Shown one piece after another: positions 21,697 through 31,549 of a stretch of 64,000 nt of DNA. This DNA is from Incurvaria masculella (Eukaryota > Arthropoda > Insecta > Lepidoptera > Incurvariidae), in contig OX335653.1 of the NCBI GenBank assembly GCA_946894095.1, positions 5,523,001-5,587,000 of the forward strand. Reading direction: 5' to 3'. Every line of letters begins with the position of its first letter. Positions within the stretch are counted from its first letter, which is position 1. The translations under genes were made by a program, and so were the position numbers. The notes beneath the pieces are model-generated. The model was given only the letters and a program-made list of their open reading frames with translations. It searched no databases and was not told the origin of the DNA.

Positions 21697-24612
21697 TTAT
21701 GATATTAAGTCACAAAAGAGAGTTTTATCGGAAAGAGCTTCGCTTATATTATAATATACTTTACTAAGAAGAACTGATTTAATTTTATTTTTAAATTCAT
21801 TAAGGGGCAAATTTCTCATTACTGCTGGTAATTTATTGTATAATCTAACACTGTTGTGAATAAAACTCTTCGAAGTCTTTGCTCGTCTGTGTTTTGGACA
21901 TTGTATATTAAACTTATTTCTAGTATTATGGGAATGTATGTCAGCATTAAGAGTAGCCGATTCTATAGTTTTTTTTGCATAGATTATATTTCGATATACA
22001 TACTTATTTGCGAGGGACATTATTCCGAGATCTTTAAAGACATTTCTACATGAATCCCTGACTTTCAAGTTGAGGATACTTCGCAAGGCTCTTTTCTGTA
22101 ACAAAAATATTCGATTTGCTTCGGATGCATTTCCCCAGAACATCAGACCGTATGACATCAGACTGTCAAAGTAAGCATAATAGACCGCCCTAGCTGCCTG
22201 AATACCACATAATTCCCTTATCTTTTTTATAGCATAGCATGCTGAGCTGAGTTTACCGGCTAGCTTATCTATATGAGCTTTCCATGTCAGCTTATTATCA
22301 AATACTACACCAAGGAAATTTATTTCATTCGTGATATTCAAAAACATGTCTTTAGCAACATTACCTATCGTATCACTTAACATACGCCTCTGTGTTCCGA
22401 GAGCAAAGTTCATTAAATTTGTTTTATTCACATTAAGCAACAAATTATTACACTGGAACCACGACTGTAGGGATTTTTTTATCGGAACCGTTATTTCAAG
22501 AGACTTTTGCAACAAATCCGTGTTTACATTATTTAAGACTAAAGAAATATCATCAGCAAACATAACTAATTCTACATCGTCCGAAATGCAAGCAGAAATA
22601 TCATTAACATAGATAAGGAAAAGCAAGGGGCCTAAAACAGAACCCTGCGGTACTCCCATGTTGATGGATTCTGTGTTACTTTTAGTGCCTTGCACATCAC
22701 AAATCTGCTGCCTCTTGCAAAAGTATGACTTGATCAAATCTAATTCCCTACCTCTAAGCCCGTAATGTTCTAGTTTCATAATTAATATGTCATGATTTAC
22801 ACAGTCAAAAGCCTTGGAAAGATCGCAGAACATACCATATGTATATTTGGATCCATCCAAGGCAGTCATAACCGATTTTACCATGGCAGCTATAGCGTCA
22901 CTGGTAGACAGACCCTTACGAAAACCAAATTGCTTACAGTTTAATATATTATATTTAGTTAAAAAACTGTGTAGTCTCAGCTCTATAACTTTTTCATACA
23001 CCTTGCTAAAAATGGGTAAAAGTGACACTGGACGGTAATTTTCGACATCACAGTGAGCACCTTTTTTGTACAAGGGTATGACCTTTGCTATCTTCATTGA
23101 GTCTGGAAATGATCCTTCTTTCATACATTTATTAATGACAGTCTTTAATGGTTCAATGAGAGCATGACCTATGGATTTTAGTAAATGTGGCGAGAGATTC
23201 CAGAGGTCCTGTGAGCGCTTGGGTTTAAGATTTTTTATAATGGTCTTTATTTCTATGTATGTTACTGGCAGGAACGTCGCAGAGTCAACATTTCTTGGAA
23301 TAAATTTCAGGATATATTCTAGTGCTTCAGATGTACTTGAATTTAAGTTCTTAGTAGTATCCTTAGCTATTGTTGAAAAATATATATTAAATTTATTTGC
23401 TACGGCTGCACGCTCAACTATGCACTCACCTCCTATTTTAAGCTCAAAGTCCGCTCCATTAGAGGGAGGACATTTGCCTGTTTCTGATTTTATAATATCC
23501 CATGTTGTCTTTATGGTGTTACAAGAAGCTAAGAGTTTATTCCTTAAATTCATTTGTTTAGCACAGAATGATACCTTCTTAAAAATTTGGCTGTATACAG
23601 AAACATATTTTCTTAAATGATTGTGTTTACTTATTTTTAACAAATCATACAGGAATAGCAAATGTTCTTTGGACTTAATTATTCCTGGAGTAGCCCAGTC
23701 TGCAAATCTAACTTTATGCCCTATTTTAACGCGTTTGATAGGTAGGTGTAGGTTCATGTACCTAATAAAAGTATTGAAAAAATTCTTAAAATCATTGGGC
23801 GTTTGATTCCTAAATTCACTATCTAAGTCTTTGCATAAGGAAGCTATTTTATTTTTATCTGTTATTCTAGTACATCTGAATGCGTTTGAAATTTTATTTT
23901 TAGGAATATAAGCAATAGAAACCAACTGAGCAAGATGATCTGATTGTATTCCCGCAATCACCCTAGAATCAAGAACAGCGCAATCTGTAAATATATTATC
24001 AATGCAGGATGCGCTAGACTCTGTCACCCGAGTGTGCTCAAATATAGTCTGACTCAGCAAAAAGCCGTTCATTAAGTCAGAAAGATCATGAGTACTATGT
24101 TGGTCAATTGGGAACTTTATATTAAAATCTCCACATACTATTACGGATTTGCAGTTATTAGAGCTTATTTTATGCAAGCATTCTTCAAGTTTATCACTAA
24201 ATAAGGATATATCAGCGGATGGGGATCTATAAACACATAATACAAATATGGATTCTAATTCTATACAGCTTACTTCGAACTCTTTGTCTTCCGACATGTT
24301 CACAATATCAGCTCTGTTCTTTGCTCTCAAACCGTTTCTGACCAAAATTAGTGTACCTCCCCTAATAAAGTTTTTTCTGTGACTACTGCTAACAATAGAA
24401 TAATTTTCAATGGTTTGAACGTCTAATTCATTAGTATCAATCCAAGTTTCACTAACACAAAATACATCACAGTTATATTCTTTTACAATTAGTTCTAACA
24501 AGAGATTTTTTCCACGCAAGCCTTGAACATTCTGGTGGCAAATAACTAAAGTTTTTTTTACGTCTTTACTAACTAGTGATTTATTTGATTTATTTTTATT
24601 TCCATTATTCAA
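21697..24612 (-). CDS. CR1-like ORF2: endonuclease and reverse transcriptase
   Basis: About 970 residues. The N-terminal apurinic-type endonuclease shows CHQNVQGL (about residue 25), SETW (about 54), CGDFNI (about 162) and SDHLAQL (about 225). The reverse transcriptase follows, with PLYKKG and NYRPVSLLP (about 515-535), CDLSKAFDCVNH (about 612), GVPQGSVLGPLLF (about 665) and the catalytic FADD (about 697). The C-terminal part has the INFLGVVFDNKLTW thumb motif and no RNase H. The protein would nick target DNA and prime cDNA synthesis. The open frame starts inside the end of ORF1. The first codon marked here is TTG; there is no AUG until about residue 106, after the endonuclease has begun, so translation probably depends on readthrough from ORF1. 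Confidence 0.9.
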   Translation of the reverse strand: MNNGNKNKSNKSLVSKDVKKTLVICHQNVQGLRGKNLLLELIVKEYNCDVFCVSETWIDTNELDVQTIENYSIVSSSHRKNFIRGGTLILVRNGLRAKNRADIVNMSEDKEFEVSCIELESIFVLCVYRSPSADISLFSDKLEECLHKISSNNCKSVIVCGDFNIKFPIDQHSTHDLSDLMNGFLLSQTIFEHTRVTESSASCIDNIFTDCAVLDSRVIAGIQSDHLAQLVSIAYIPKNKISNAFRCTRITDKNKIASLCKDLDSEFRNQTPNDFKNFFNTFIRYMNLHLPIKRVKIGHKVRFADWATPGIIKSKEHLLFLYDLLKISKHNHLRKYVSVYSQIFKKVSFCAKQMNLRNKLLASCNTIKTTWDIIKSETGKCPPSNGADFELKIGGECIVERAAVANKFNIYFSTIAKDTTKNLNSSTSEALEYILKFIPRNVDSATFLPVTYIEIKTIIKNLKPKRSQDLWNLSPHLLKSIGHALIEPLKTVINKCMKEGSFPDSMKIAKVIPLYKKGAHCDVENYRPVSLLPIFSKVYEKVIELRLHSFLTKYNILNCKQFGFRKGLSTSDAIAAMVKSVMTALDGSKYTYGMFCDLSKAFDCVNHDILIMKLEHYGLRGRELDLIKSYFCKRQQICDVQGTKSNTESINMGVPQGSVLGPLLFLIYVNDISACISDDVELVMFADDISLVLNNVNTDLLQKSLEITVPIKKSLQSWFQCNNLLLNVNKTNLMNFALGTQRRMLSDTIGNVAKDMFLNITNEINFLGVVFDNKLTWKAHIDKLAGKLSSACYAIKKIRELCGIQAARAVYYAYFDSLMSYGLMFWGNASEANRIFLLQKRALRSILNLKVRDSCRNVFKDLGIMSLANKYVYRNIIYAKKTIESATLNADIHSHNTRNKFNIQCPKHRRAKTSKSFIHNSVRLYNKLPAVMRNLPLNEFKNKIKSVLLSKVYYNISEALSDKTLFCDLIS

Positions 24613-26129
24613 ATAACAGTTTTGGAAACTTGGCTTTGATATAAAAAATGCTCTTTATTTTTATCATTTGCAACAAACTTAAGACATGAGGTCATAGTAG
24701 CTATATTACAGTTAATAATAATGCTTGTTACTGTTTTTATTCCTAACACGTTCATGATACCCAAACTATTGTAGCAAGATTGACTCATTCGATTTAAATC
24801 AACAAAAATAGTGTCAGGGACAACATTGGCCAGCTCATATAAACCTAAATTTATTGTGAAGGCAGTAGCACTTAGAATGCTAGAATTATATGTACTTTGA
24901 GGTGCATACATTACTGAGCTTACGAATAATTTAATTTTTTTATGTATGCAAACCTCTGACACATATTTCACACATTTTACATATATTTCAGGATCGGTGT
25001 TCGTCGATGCACCTCCAGCCATCAATATGACAATGTCATCTTCTTTCATGTCGCAGACCTTGCGCGGAAAGTCTCTTATTATTTCGGTGATGGGCGCTGC
25101 AGATTTGCACATGGCGGTTATCCGGTCTGTTGTTTTACATACCTCTCCGTAGCGTTGTGCTATTCCTAGACCGTGCTCATCACTCAGTATGAGTACCTGC
25201 CGCGTTGGTGGTGTGTTGGCCGAAAGTGTCTTCAATTGCATCTTCCTCTCTTGTTTTTTCGGGCGGGATGATGTCGACCGTTGTCCAGCACTGGTGGCCA
25301 CATTTTCTTCCATCCTGGGAGGCAGAACATTTTTATGCTGTGAAACCTGCACGCCCATTTTTGCCCGTTTCGTTTCCTTCGACGTCATGTTTTTCTTTGC
25401 AGCTTTCTTTTTGTTTTTTTTTCTCGGGGCCATTGTTGCCGTGACAGCAGGCAAAGAGTTTGACGGAGATGTGAGCGGGGTTGCCGACTTTGTCGCAGGC
25501 TTCGGGGTGAGCTGGCACTCCTGGTAAGAAGAACACAGGTCGACGATGCACTCGGTGGGAGCACGTGGAGAGTGTAGAGAATGTGAGCCGGCTGAAGTGT
25601 GTGGGGACGTCGTGGGAGTGCTGCTTGCAGCCTGCTGCAAGAGCCTCAATGTCTGCTCGCGAATGATCGAGTTCTTGTCGGCGATCTCTCTTCGCAGTAC
25701 AATATTGAGCTTGGCCTTAGCAGACAGCTGCTCCCGCAGTTCCTGCAGCTCTTCCTGGGCACCGTCGTATGAGAAAGTGGCACTGGTCTCCTTGTTCAGC
25801 TGCAACTCTAACATCTCTCTTTGCAGAGCATTGTTAGCATCGAGCACCCTCTCGTACTCAGCTTGATCCTTCTCATACTCGAGAATTGTTTTCATCATTT
25901 TTTCTTCTACGGCCTGGAGATCTACGACCTGACGCTCTTTTGCAGAAAGCATCCTCTTAAGTTCCGAGTTGGTTGACCACAGACCGTCAAACGTCACTGA
26001 GTTCTCCGCTTGCTCGGAGAGCAGTTGGTTGTTCAATTGCTTAAGATCTTCTACCTGCTGCAGCAGGGTCGATAGTTGGCTGTCACTCGCCGCGGCCATG
26101 GCGGAGCGATTTTTGCTCCGAGTGTACAT
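24609..26129 (-). CDS. CR1-like ORF1: coiled-coil and esterase-like protein
   Basis: 506 residues from ATG at 26129. Residues about 15-165 are a Leu/Glu/Gln-rich coiled coil. Residues 165-300 are low-complexity S/T/P with a basic cluster (KKNKKKAAKK near 237-246). Residues about 310-480 resemble the SGNH/esterase-type domain found in ORF1 of CR1/L2 elements (ILSDEHGLG near 314, then MAGGASTNTD near 370). ORF1 proteins bind the element RNA and form the particle with ORF2. In block I the residue expected to be the nucleophilic Ser (D-S) is Glu here (S-D-E-H), so the fold may be non-catalytic. The stop TGA overlaps the ORF2 frame by four bases. Confidence 0.8.
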   Translation of the reverse strand: MYTRSKNRSAMAAASDSQLSTLLQQVEDLKQLNNQLLSEQAENSVTFDGLWSTNSELKRMLSAKERQVVDLQAVEEKMMKTILEYEKDQAEYERVLDANNALQREMLELQLNKETSATFSYDGAQEELQELREQLSAKAKLNIVLRREIADKNSIIREQTLRLLQQAASSTPTTSPHTSAGSHSLHSPRAPTECIVDLCSSYQECQLTPKPATKSATPLTSPSNSLPAVTATMAPRKKNKKKAAKKNMTSKETKRAKMGVQVSQHKNVLPPRMEENVATSAGQRSTSSRPKKQERKMQLKTLSANTPPTRQVLILSDEHGLGIAQRYGEVCKTTDRITAMCKSAAPITEIIRDFPRKVCDMKEDDIVILMAGGASTNTDPEIYVKCVKYVSEVCIHKKIKLFVSSVMYAPQSTYNSSILSATAFTINLGLYELANVVPDTIFVDLNRMSQSCYNSLGIMNVLGIKTVTSIIINCNIATMTSCLKFVANDKNKEHFLYQSQVSKTVI

Positions 26130-26169
26130 GAAAAAATGGAAAAAGGGTATAGAAAATCCTATATGACAG

Positions 26170-26800
26170 GTACAAAATAAAGAACTACCTATAAATTATT
26201 ATATCTTTTTAAATTTAAATAAAATAAAATGTGTTCTGTGTGCCTATGTTCTACTTGTGTGTGTGTAGCCTATAACTAGCACTAGTACTTCACTATAAAG
26301 GCGGTGACTCTTGTCTTACTAAGTCAAAATTTCAGGTATATTTGGGTACCTGAGACCACAAAATCTACCTAGCTAGCTATCTTGCATCGAATGCTATCGT
26401 ATACGGCTATTTAATACCACGAAAGCTTTGAGCAAGTGTGAGTCACAATGCCAAAAATTATATTTGAAATGTAGGTGTAGGTAGGTAGGTATAATGATTA
26501 TTTAAACGTTTTTATAAGCTGGGTGTGTCACGTATATCAAATGTAGGTTGCAAGTGGTCACGTTACTTACGCATTATGCAGCTGTTGTCATGAAATTAGA
26601 CGGTTAGCGCCTTGATGTTGTCAAATAGAAGATTGGGTCATTCAACTTGTCATAACCTCTAACGGTCACTTTTCTAAATGCTAATATCACCGTAATTAGT
26701 TGCGCATTTAAGCTTAAAACACTTATCCTTGCTATTGAACTATAGATTATTAGATTTAAACACTTTATAAGAGTTCACAGAGATAAATAACTATTATTGA
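26170..26800. other. Intron stretch with no recognised feature
   Basis: AT-rich, no credible frame. A GTAGGTAGGT-type microsatellite lies near 26475. Confidence 0.45.
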
Positions 26801-26884
26801 AACAAATTTAAAAGAGCTCTTTAAGAAACGCTTTTTGACAGCTCTGTCGTCTGTTGTCTATACAGGTTAGGTTGGTTATTATGG

Positions 26885-27060
26885 ATCGAATGTGGATAAT
26901 GGATGGGATAAACGTCAAGAAACCTAAAACTACAATCCGGTGCTCATAAAGGGAAGGTCCTGGCATGGCACCTAATTCCTTCGGCAATGTGGCGTATTGG
27001 GCTAATATCATAACAGTAGTCGTGTTATATTAGATATCTATGTCAGGTTGCATAAAAAAA
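26885..27060 (+). mobile_element. SINE 3' end (5' truncated)
   Basis: Contains CTCATAAAGGGAAGGTCCTGG, GCACCTAATTCCTTCGG and a tail GTCAGGTTGCATAAAAAAA, matching the shared body and tail of the SINEs at 4274 and 18741. Confidence 0.75.
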
Positions 27061-27740
27061 TACACACACAGAGCCAAATACACCCCGTTTTATATTTACT
27101 AACTAAAAACTAGACATTGGTGTCTCACATCACACCTACTGTCATGACAAGCCACATGGCAACTGCTGGATACATCTAACTAATTCTTCGATCATCTTTC
27201 ATTCCAAATATCCCGCTTTTCTAAGATTTCCCCAGAATTACTCGGCATAATTCTAATATCAAGTCTAAAGGTGATAGTGTATTTCACGCGAATGGAGCCC
27301 GGGAAAAGCATCCGATATGCGAGGAATATAGGCCAATGGTCTTGCATCAATGTGGCGAACATGCACAGAAATCGGAATATACTTCTGTGCGAACATGGCT
27401 CTCGTCGTTGCCGGCGGAGTGGGCTGAAGCGGCTTAGTCGGGAGTCCTATTCTGAAGAACTTCGTCACTATTCCCGACACAGAACTATGCAAGTACTCCC
27501 ACCCTCCACCCACCCCCCATACTCCCACATTGTAAATTGCCCTATAACATATCAGTTATATGTACGTGGTTGGAATTTCCTCGCCAATGGACGGAGCTGC
27601 TGCCAAGTTCGAACGCTGCACACGCTCAAACTAACGACTCGCCAACTGGTGCTTTCTATCGCTTCCGTTTCAAGAGCGAAACCGCTTTCAGGATGTGCAC
27701 TCGGGCATTCGCTTTGATGATCTCCAAGTTTTAGACTAGG

Positions 27741-28281
27741 AGGTCGCGACAAAAATGGTAACGATAACGTAAATGGCTGAAACTGTGTTCACAGGATAGA
27801 GACCATCCCTCTGATGCTAAATGTGTTGGTCTGCCTGTACCAAGTGGTTGCATTGCCTAGATAAAGCGCCTGAAAAATTATTTATCGTAACCAAAAAAAA
27901 ATGTGATGAGGTAAATGGCTGCAAATAACAAAGCATTTAAGTATCACTACATACTTGCTTATTAATACCAAAACTGAACAAATATCGGGTTGCATTTCGT
28001 AGTTAAAAGCGATTTAGGTTAATATATAACTTTAGGTATATTTAAGTATTTAATCAATAAACCGACTGGTTATTGTTGTATAATTCATGGATATCAATAT
28101 ATCCAGACAATCCGTATATTCATCAGCCGGTGCATACCAACATGTATTGTGTACAACCAATCTAGCTAACGCAACCACTTGGCGCGGGCAGACTGACATA
28201 TTTAGCATCAGAGGGTTGGTCTCCAACACGTGAACCCAGATTCAGCCATTTACATTATCGTGACCAAAAATGTCGTGACCT
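27741..28281. mobile_element. MITE with about 125-bp inverted ends
   Basis: The left arm begins AGGTCGCGACAAAAATGG and holds TAAATGGCTGAA and CTGATGCTAAATGTGTTGG. The same words recur inverted at the right, ending TTTTTGGTCACG/CGTGACC near 28280. The middle is AT-rich. No reading frame. Confidence 0.75.
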
Positions 28282-28384
28282 CTCGGAATATTTCGGATTA
28301 CTGGAGGCGGACAAACTTGTCAACTATAGCTTTGGAACTTCCATCTACATATTTTTTTGAAAGGAATATTTAAAGTGATGCTTT

Positions 28385-28500
28385 TAAGGGAGTCGGTACC
28401 CTATCAATTCCCCATACTGCGGGCGATAACTGTTTCCATGCTTTTAACGTTTTACTAGGTTTTTGAAATTTCGGATTCTAAAATATATTATAGAAATCTA
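28385..28500 (-). repeat. Dispersed repeat shared with 35141-35215
   Basis: ACCCTATCAATTCCCCATAC, GGGCGATAACTGTTT and CTAGGTTTTTGAAAT recur in inverted orientation around 35141-35215. Family unknown. Confidence 0.6.
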
Positions 28501-29270
28501 TGTCTGTACGTTTTAATTTTTTTTAATATACCCGTTAGATTGGAAAATATTGGCTAATAAAAATTGGAAAAAAAAATTACGTTCATTTTGTTTTTTTTTT
28601 ATTTAGGTATTAACCAAAAAATCAAAACATAAGTACGGACTTAGAATAAAGCTTTCTCAAGTGATGTAAAAATGTTGATTAAAATCTGACAACGTTAAGG
28701 GGTAAGGAAACGCTAGGGCCTGGAAGACTATTTCGGTGTTTTAATGGCAGTCGCCGTGCAACATGGTGCCTTGGTCAATGGACAAAGAATGCATTTCTTA
28801 AATTTTTCATATCTTAGATTTCCTGTGACTTCACGACAACCAAGTTTGTAAAATGTGATTAATGGCTTCACATTAACAGAACAGAGCACTGATTATATTA
28901 GGTTAATATAATAGAGATGAAAGTGAATCAAGAACAGAATAGATTCCTGAACATGCAAGTTCCGGCAGCGAGGGCGGTGGGGAGGCGCGGCGCGGTGGGG
29001 GAGCGACACTTCCGGAGGGGAGCGCGGGCAGGATGTGACGTCACGCGCGCCTTGCTCTCGTCCTAGCTGTGCTTCATCTATCGATTGCTCAGCGAGCGCA
29101 GTTTGTGTTTTGAAGCCTAATTTGACTAGCACAGAACCTTTGACAGAACTCTGCGTTTGCAATTCACTGACACGGCTTTGGAACAACAACCGTCAACCAA
29201 AATGTTGAATGTGTTTTGGTAATGCAGAATTTGGGCGATCCAATCACGCAAGTCGGATCCAAACACGCAA
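28501..29270. other. Intron stretch, no gene seen
   Basis: A GC-rich segment at 28965-29060 (CGGTGGGGAGGCGCGGCGCGG) stands out, but no domain or splice structure supports a gene. Confidence 0.4.
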
Positions 29271-29276
29271 AAAACA

Positions 29277-29527
29277 TATTCACAATTTCAGGTTTAATGG
29301 TTTCGTTGTAATTGCCGATTAGAAGTTTTACACCGTTAGATGGCGCCGTTAAATAAAAATCGTATTTAAATAAATTGTAACAAAACCAATAATCCTGAAA
29401 TTGTGAAATTGTTTTCGCTGCAAGGAATATGACTATATTAAACTTTTATTATTAATTTGTGGCTTAAATTGCAATACTTTTTGCGTTATGTGTGCAAACA
29501 ACTTTAAATGGTTCGGAACAGCCTTAA
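29277..29527 (-). mobile_element. TTAA-type MITE, family 3, truncated copy
   Basis: Inverted relative to 20566. It retains the AACGGTG/CACCGTTAGATGGCG middle and the complete left half, ending CGGAACAGCCTTAA at 29527. The other terminus is missing. Confidence 0.8.
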
Positions 29528-29647
29528 TATTCGGCTATATGTATGTTCGGCAATCATGCAATTTTTTTTACAATTACAATAGTCTCTGCATTTGATAAAA
29601 GTAGTACTATGTTGAATAAACGTCCTTACGTGTTTTTAATGTAACTG

Positions 29648-30010
29648 GACATGGGTGGCTAATATCAAAACCATGATCATCATGATCATGATATCAGCCC
29701 AACACACTACATTCCCGAAGCAAATTAGGTGACATGCCAGGACATTCACTTTATGAGCACGGCTAAGTCGAACTGAGTGGAAAATACGGACCATTTTTCA
29801 TTGCCTTTGACCGTCTTTTCATCAAATGCGATAATACCAACTCGGTACTCAAACCTCTCACCCAGAAAGGGAAAGAGACTTACAATTTTACATGCATTCC
29901 GAACGAGGGAACAGCCCACATTTTAGACGAAATTCCATCTCAGCAAGAGAAAGAAAGTGGTGCATTATTTGGCAGGGATCGGACCCATGACCCATGAATA
30001 ATGGAAATGA
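29648..30010 (-). mobile_element. SINE, tRNA-headed, inverted and degraded
   Basis: Read on the minus strand: a B-box-like GGGTCCGATCCCTGCC head, TGCACCACTTTC, then the shared body (GATGAAAAGACGGTC, ATGAAAAATGGTCC) and the tail region with TGGCATGTCACC. Several body words are mutated. Confidence 0.65.
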
Positions 30011-30227
30011 ACGTATAGAAAGAAAGTCCCCGCGCCCCTGAGCTAGGAGCCGCTCGTGCTTGGTAACGTCGACGTGTAATCATCAAGGTGTAATCGACAC
30101 GTAAATTGGATTGAGCACCCCCTTCGCGGAAGTCCTTAGAAGCCCCTCCAACGTCGCACGCAGAGTCAACACGGTTAAAAATGTATGGACTAGAGTCACG
30201 TCCGACAGCCGCGTCAACGAGCATTTT

Positions 30228-30745
30228 CATTCCCCGTCCCGCGGCGTGACTAACTCATTCGCGGGCACGGTACAAAACCGTGCTATTGCGCTCTGAGACC
30301 TTCTTTGTTTAAAAAAAGACAGGCTCCGTGATGAAGAGAATACAACATGTCCACAAAGCAGACACTGCGCACAGTTTATGATTTGGTAAGATTTACGAAA
30401 ATTTGAATTAAAAAACGACTTATGTAAAAGTAAACCACGACCGCTGTAGTCAAAAATCTAACAAAAACCATGAATTTTGATGAAACAAGCTATGTCTGAT
30501 GACTGATCTTTTTAAGATGTTCTTACTTTATCATTGCGTAATCCACCTCCAAAGTTATTGAAGAAAACGCGCGAAAATTTCTTACTTTAGGACCAAACAC
30601 TATTTTACAATGCCAATAGTCATCAGACATCTAGTTCGATCAAATAAAGCTATTTTGAGCACAACTTGAGATCTCTGACAAGAAATATGTGCATGATCTT
30701 CTTTTCCACGTTTGTATGGGGAGTTGAGAGGGAAGGCTTACCTTT
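30228..30745 (-). mobile_element. TTAA-type MITE, family 1, copy C
   Basis: Colinear with copy B over its whole length (GCGGGCACGGTACAAAACCGTGC near the left end, TATGGGGAGTTGAGAGGGAAGG at the right). Both terminal TTAA sites are degraded, indicating an older copy. Confidence 0.8.
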
Positions 30746-30754
30746 CAGTTTGAT

Positions 30755-30960
30755 AAGTAAAACAGCATTTAATAATGTTTTAAAATAACCACGACGAATT
30801 TCGATAATCCAAAAAGAAAGAAGTGAAGGTTTAAAATATAGCTAGAGCATCAATGTATCTTTCGTATTTGAGGAATTCCAAAATAAGTAGTAGGTAGTTA
30901 TTTTTTAAATTATATAACGTGGTTTCACTTACGCCCTTATGGAACTGAATGCAGGCACGA
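30755..30960. repeat. TTAA-type MITE, family 2, fragment
   Basis: CGACGAATTTCGATAATCC and the distal CGCCCTTATGGAACTGAATGC match the element at 12933-13294. The left terminus is absent. Confidence 0.6.
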
Positions 30961-31429
30961 CACTTTTAGTGAATGCGAATCATAAACATCTCACGTCCAT
31001 TCCTTTTAACGTTCTTGGCCACAGTGGTGGGCCCCCACCTACCGACGACGACGCGGCTACCGAGCTTTTAAAAGCCATCTCGTTACCAAGCCGGTAATCT
31101 TCGAAGAGGATCTTTCATTGAGTTTCGTCGGAAATAGATGCCAGCGGCCGCATTACAGTCCCACGGGAATCAGTCGATGTTTCCTCTACTTCTCTTACAT
31201 TTAACATACTGCTCACCCCTATGTCGGAACATGTATCTAATAGCACACCTTATGTCAAAACACAACACATGGGGTGAAGATGTCGTGTCAGGATCCTCCT
31301 TATTGTATTTGTATTGTAGAAGGAAAATGCAGACAATTTTCAATACCGCTTCGATCATTTTTCGTTCCATCCGACCGTACCAACGATATGAACTTTACCA
31401 ACTAATAAAGTAAGGATGGACGTAAAGTT

Positions 31430-31545
31430 GCACATCATTCACCAACCCCGGCCACCCTCATCGAACGAACGGTCACCCATCTAGAACCGGACCGCACCCA
31501 GTGTTTCTTAGCCTTGATGGTTCAACACCGAGGCACTACAGGCCT
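31430..31545 (-). mobile_element. 5S-derived SINE head, inverted
   Basis: The complement reads AAGAAACACTGGGTGCGG then CTAGATGGGTGACCG, the 5S rRNA internal promoter pattern also seen at 4274. The body is missing. Confidence 0.65.
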
Positions 31546-31549
31546 ATCG

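Larger units (their letters stand above)
21172..26160 (-). mobile_element. CR1-like non-LTR retrotransposon, apparently intact
   Basis: Two long open frames, ORF1 (26129-24609) and ORF2 (24612-21697), occupy the minus strand. A 0.5-kb 3' UTR follows, ending near 21172 in an irregular AAATG-type tail. The 3' terminal 74 bases are identical to a separate truncated copy at 45472-45545, which fixes the 3' end. The 5' end is uncertain; I place it just above ORF1. No target duplication is evident, as usual for CR1-group elements. It lies in sense orientation inside the PAQR4-like intron. Both frames are uninterrupted, which suggests a recent insertion. Confidence 0.85.

Noticed and set aside
23171..23620. 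Plus-strand frame of 149 codons inside the CR1-like element
   Set aside because: Antisense shadow of ORF2, which carries clear endonuclease and RT motifs.
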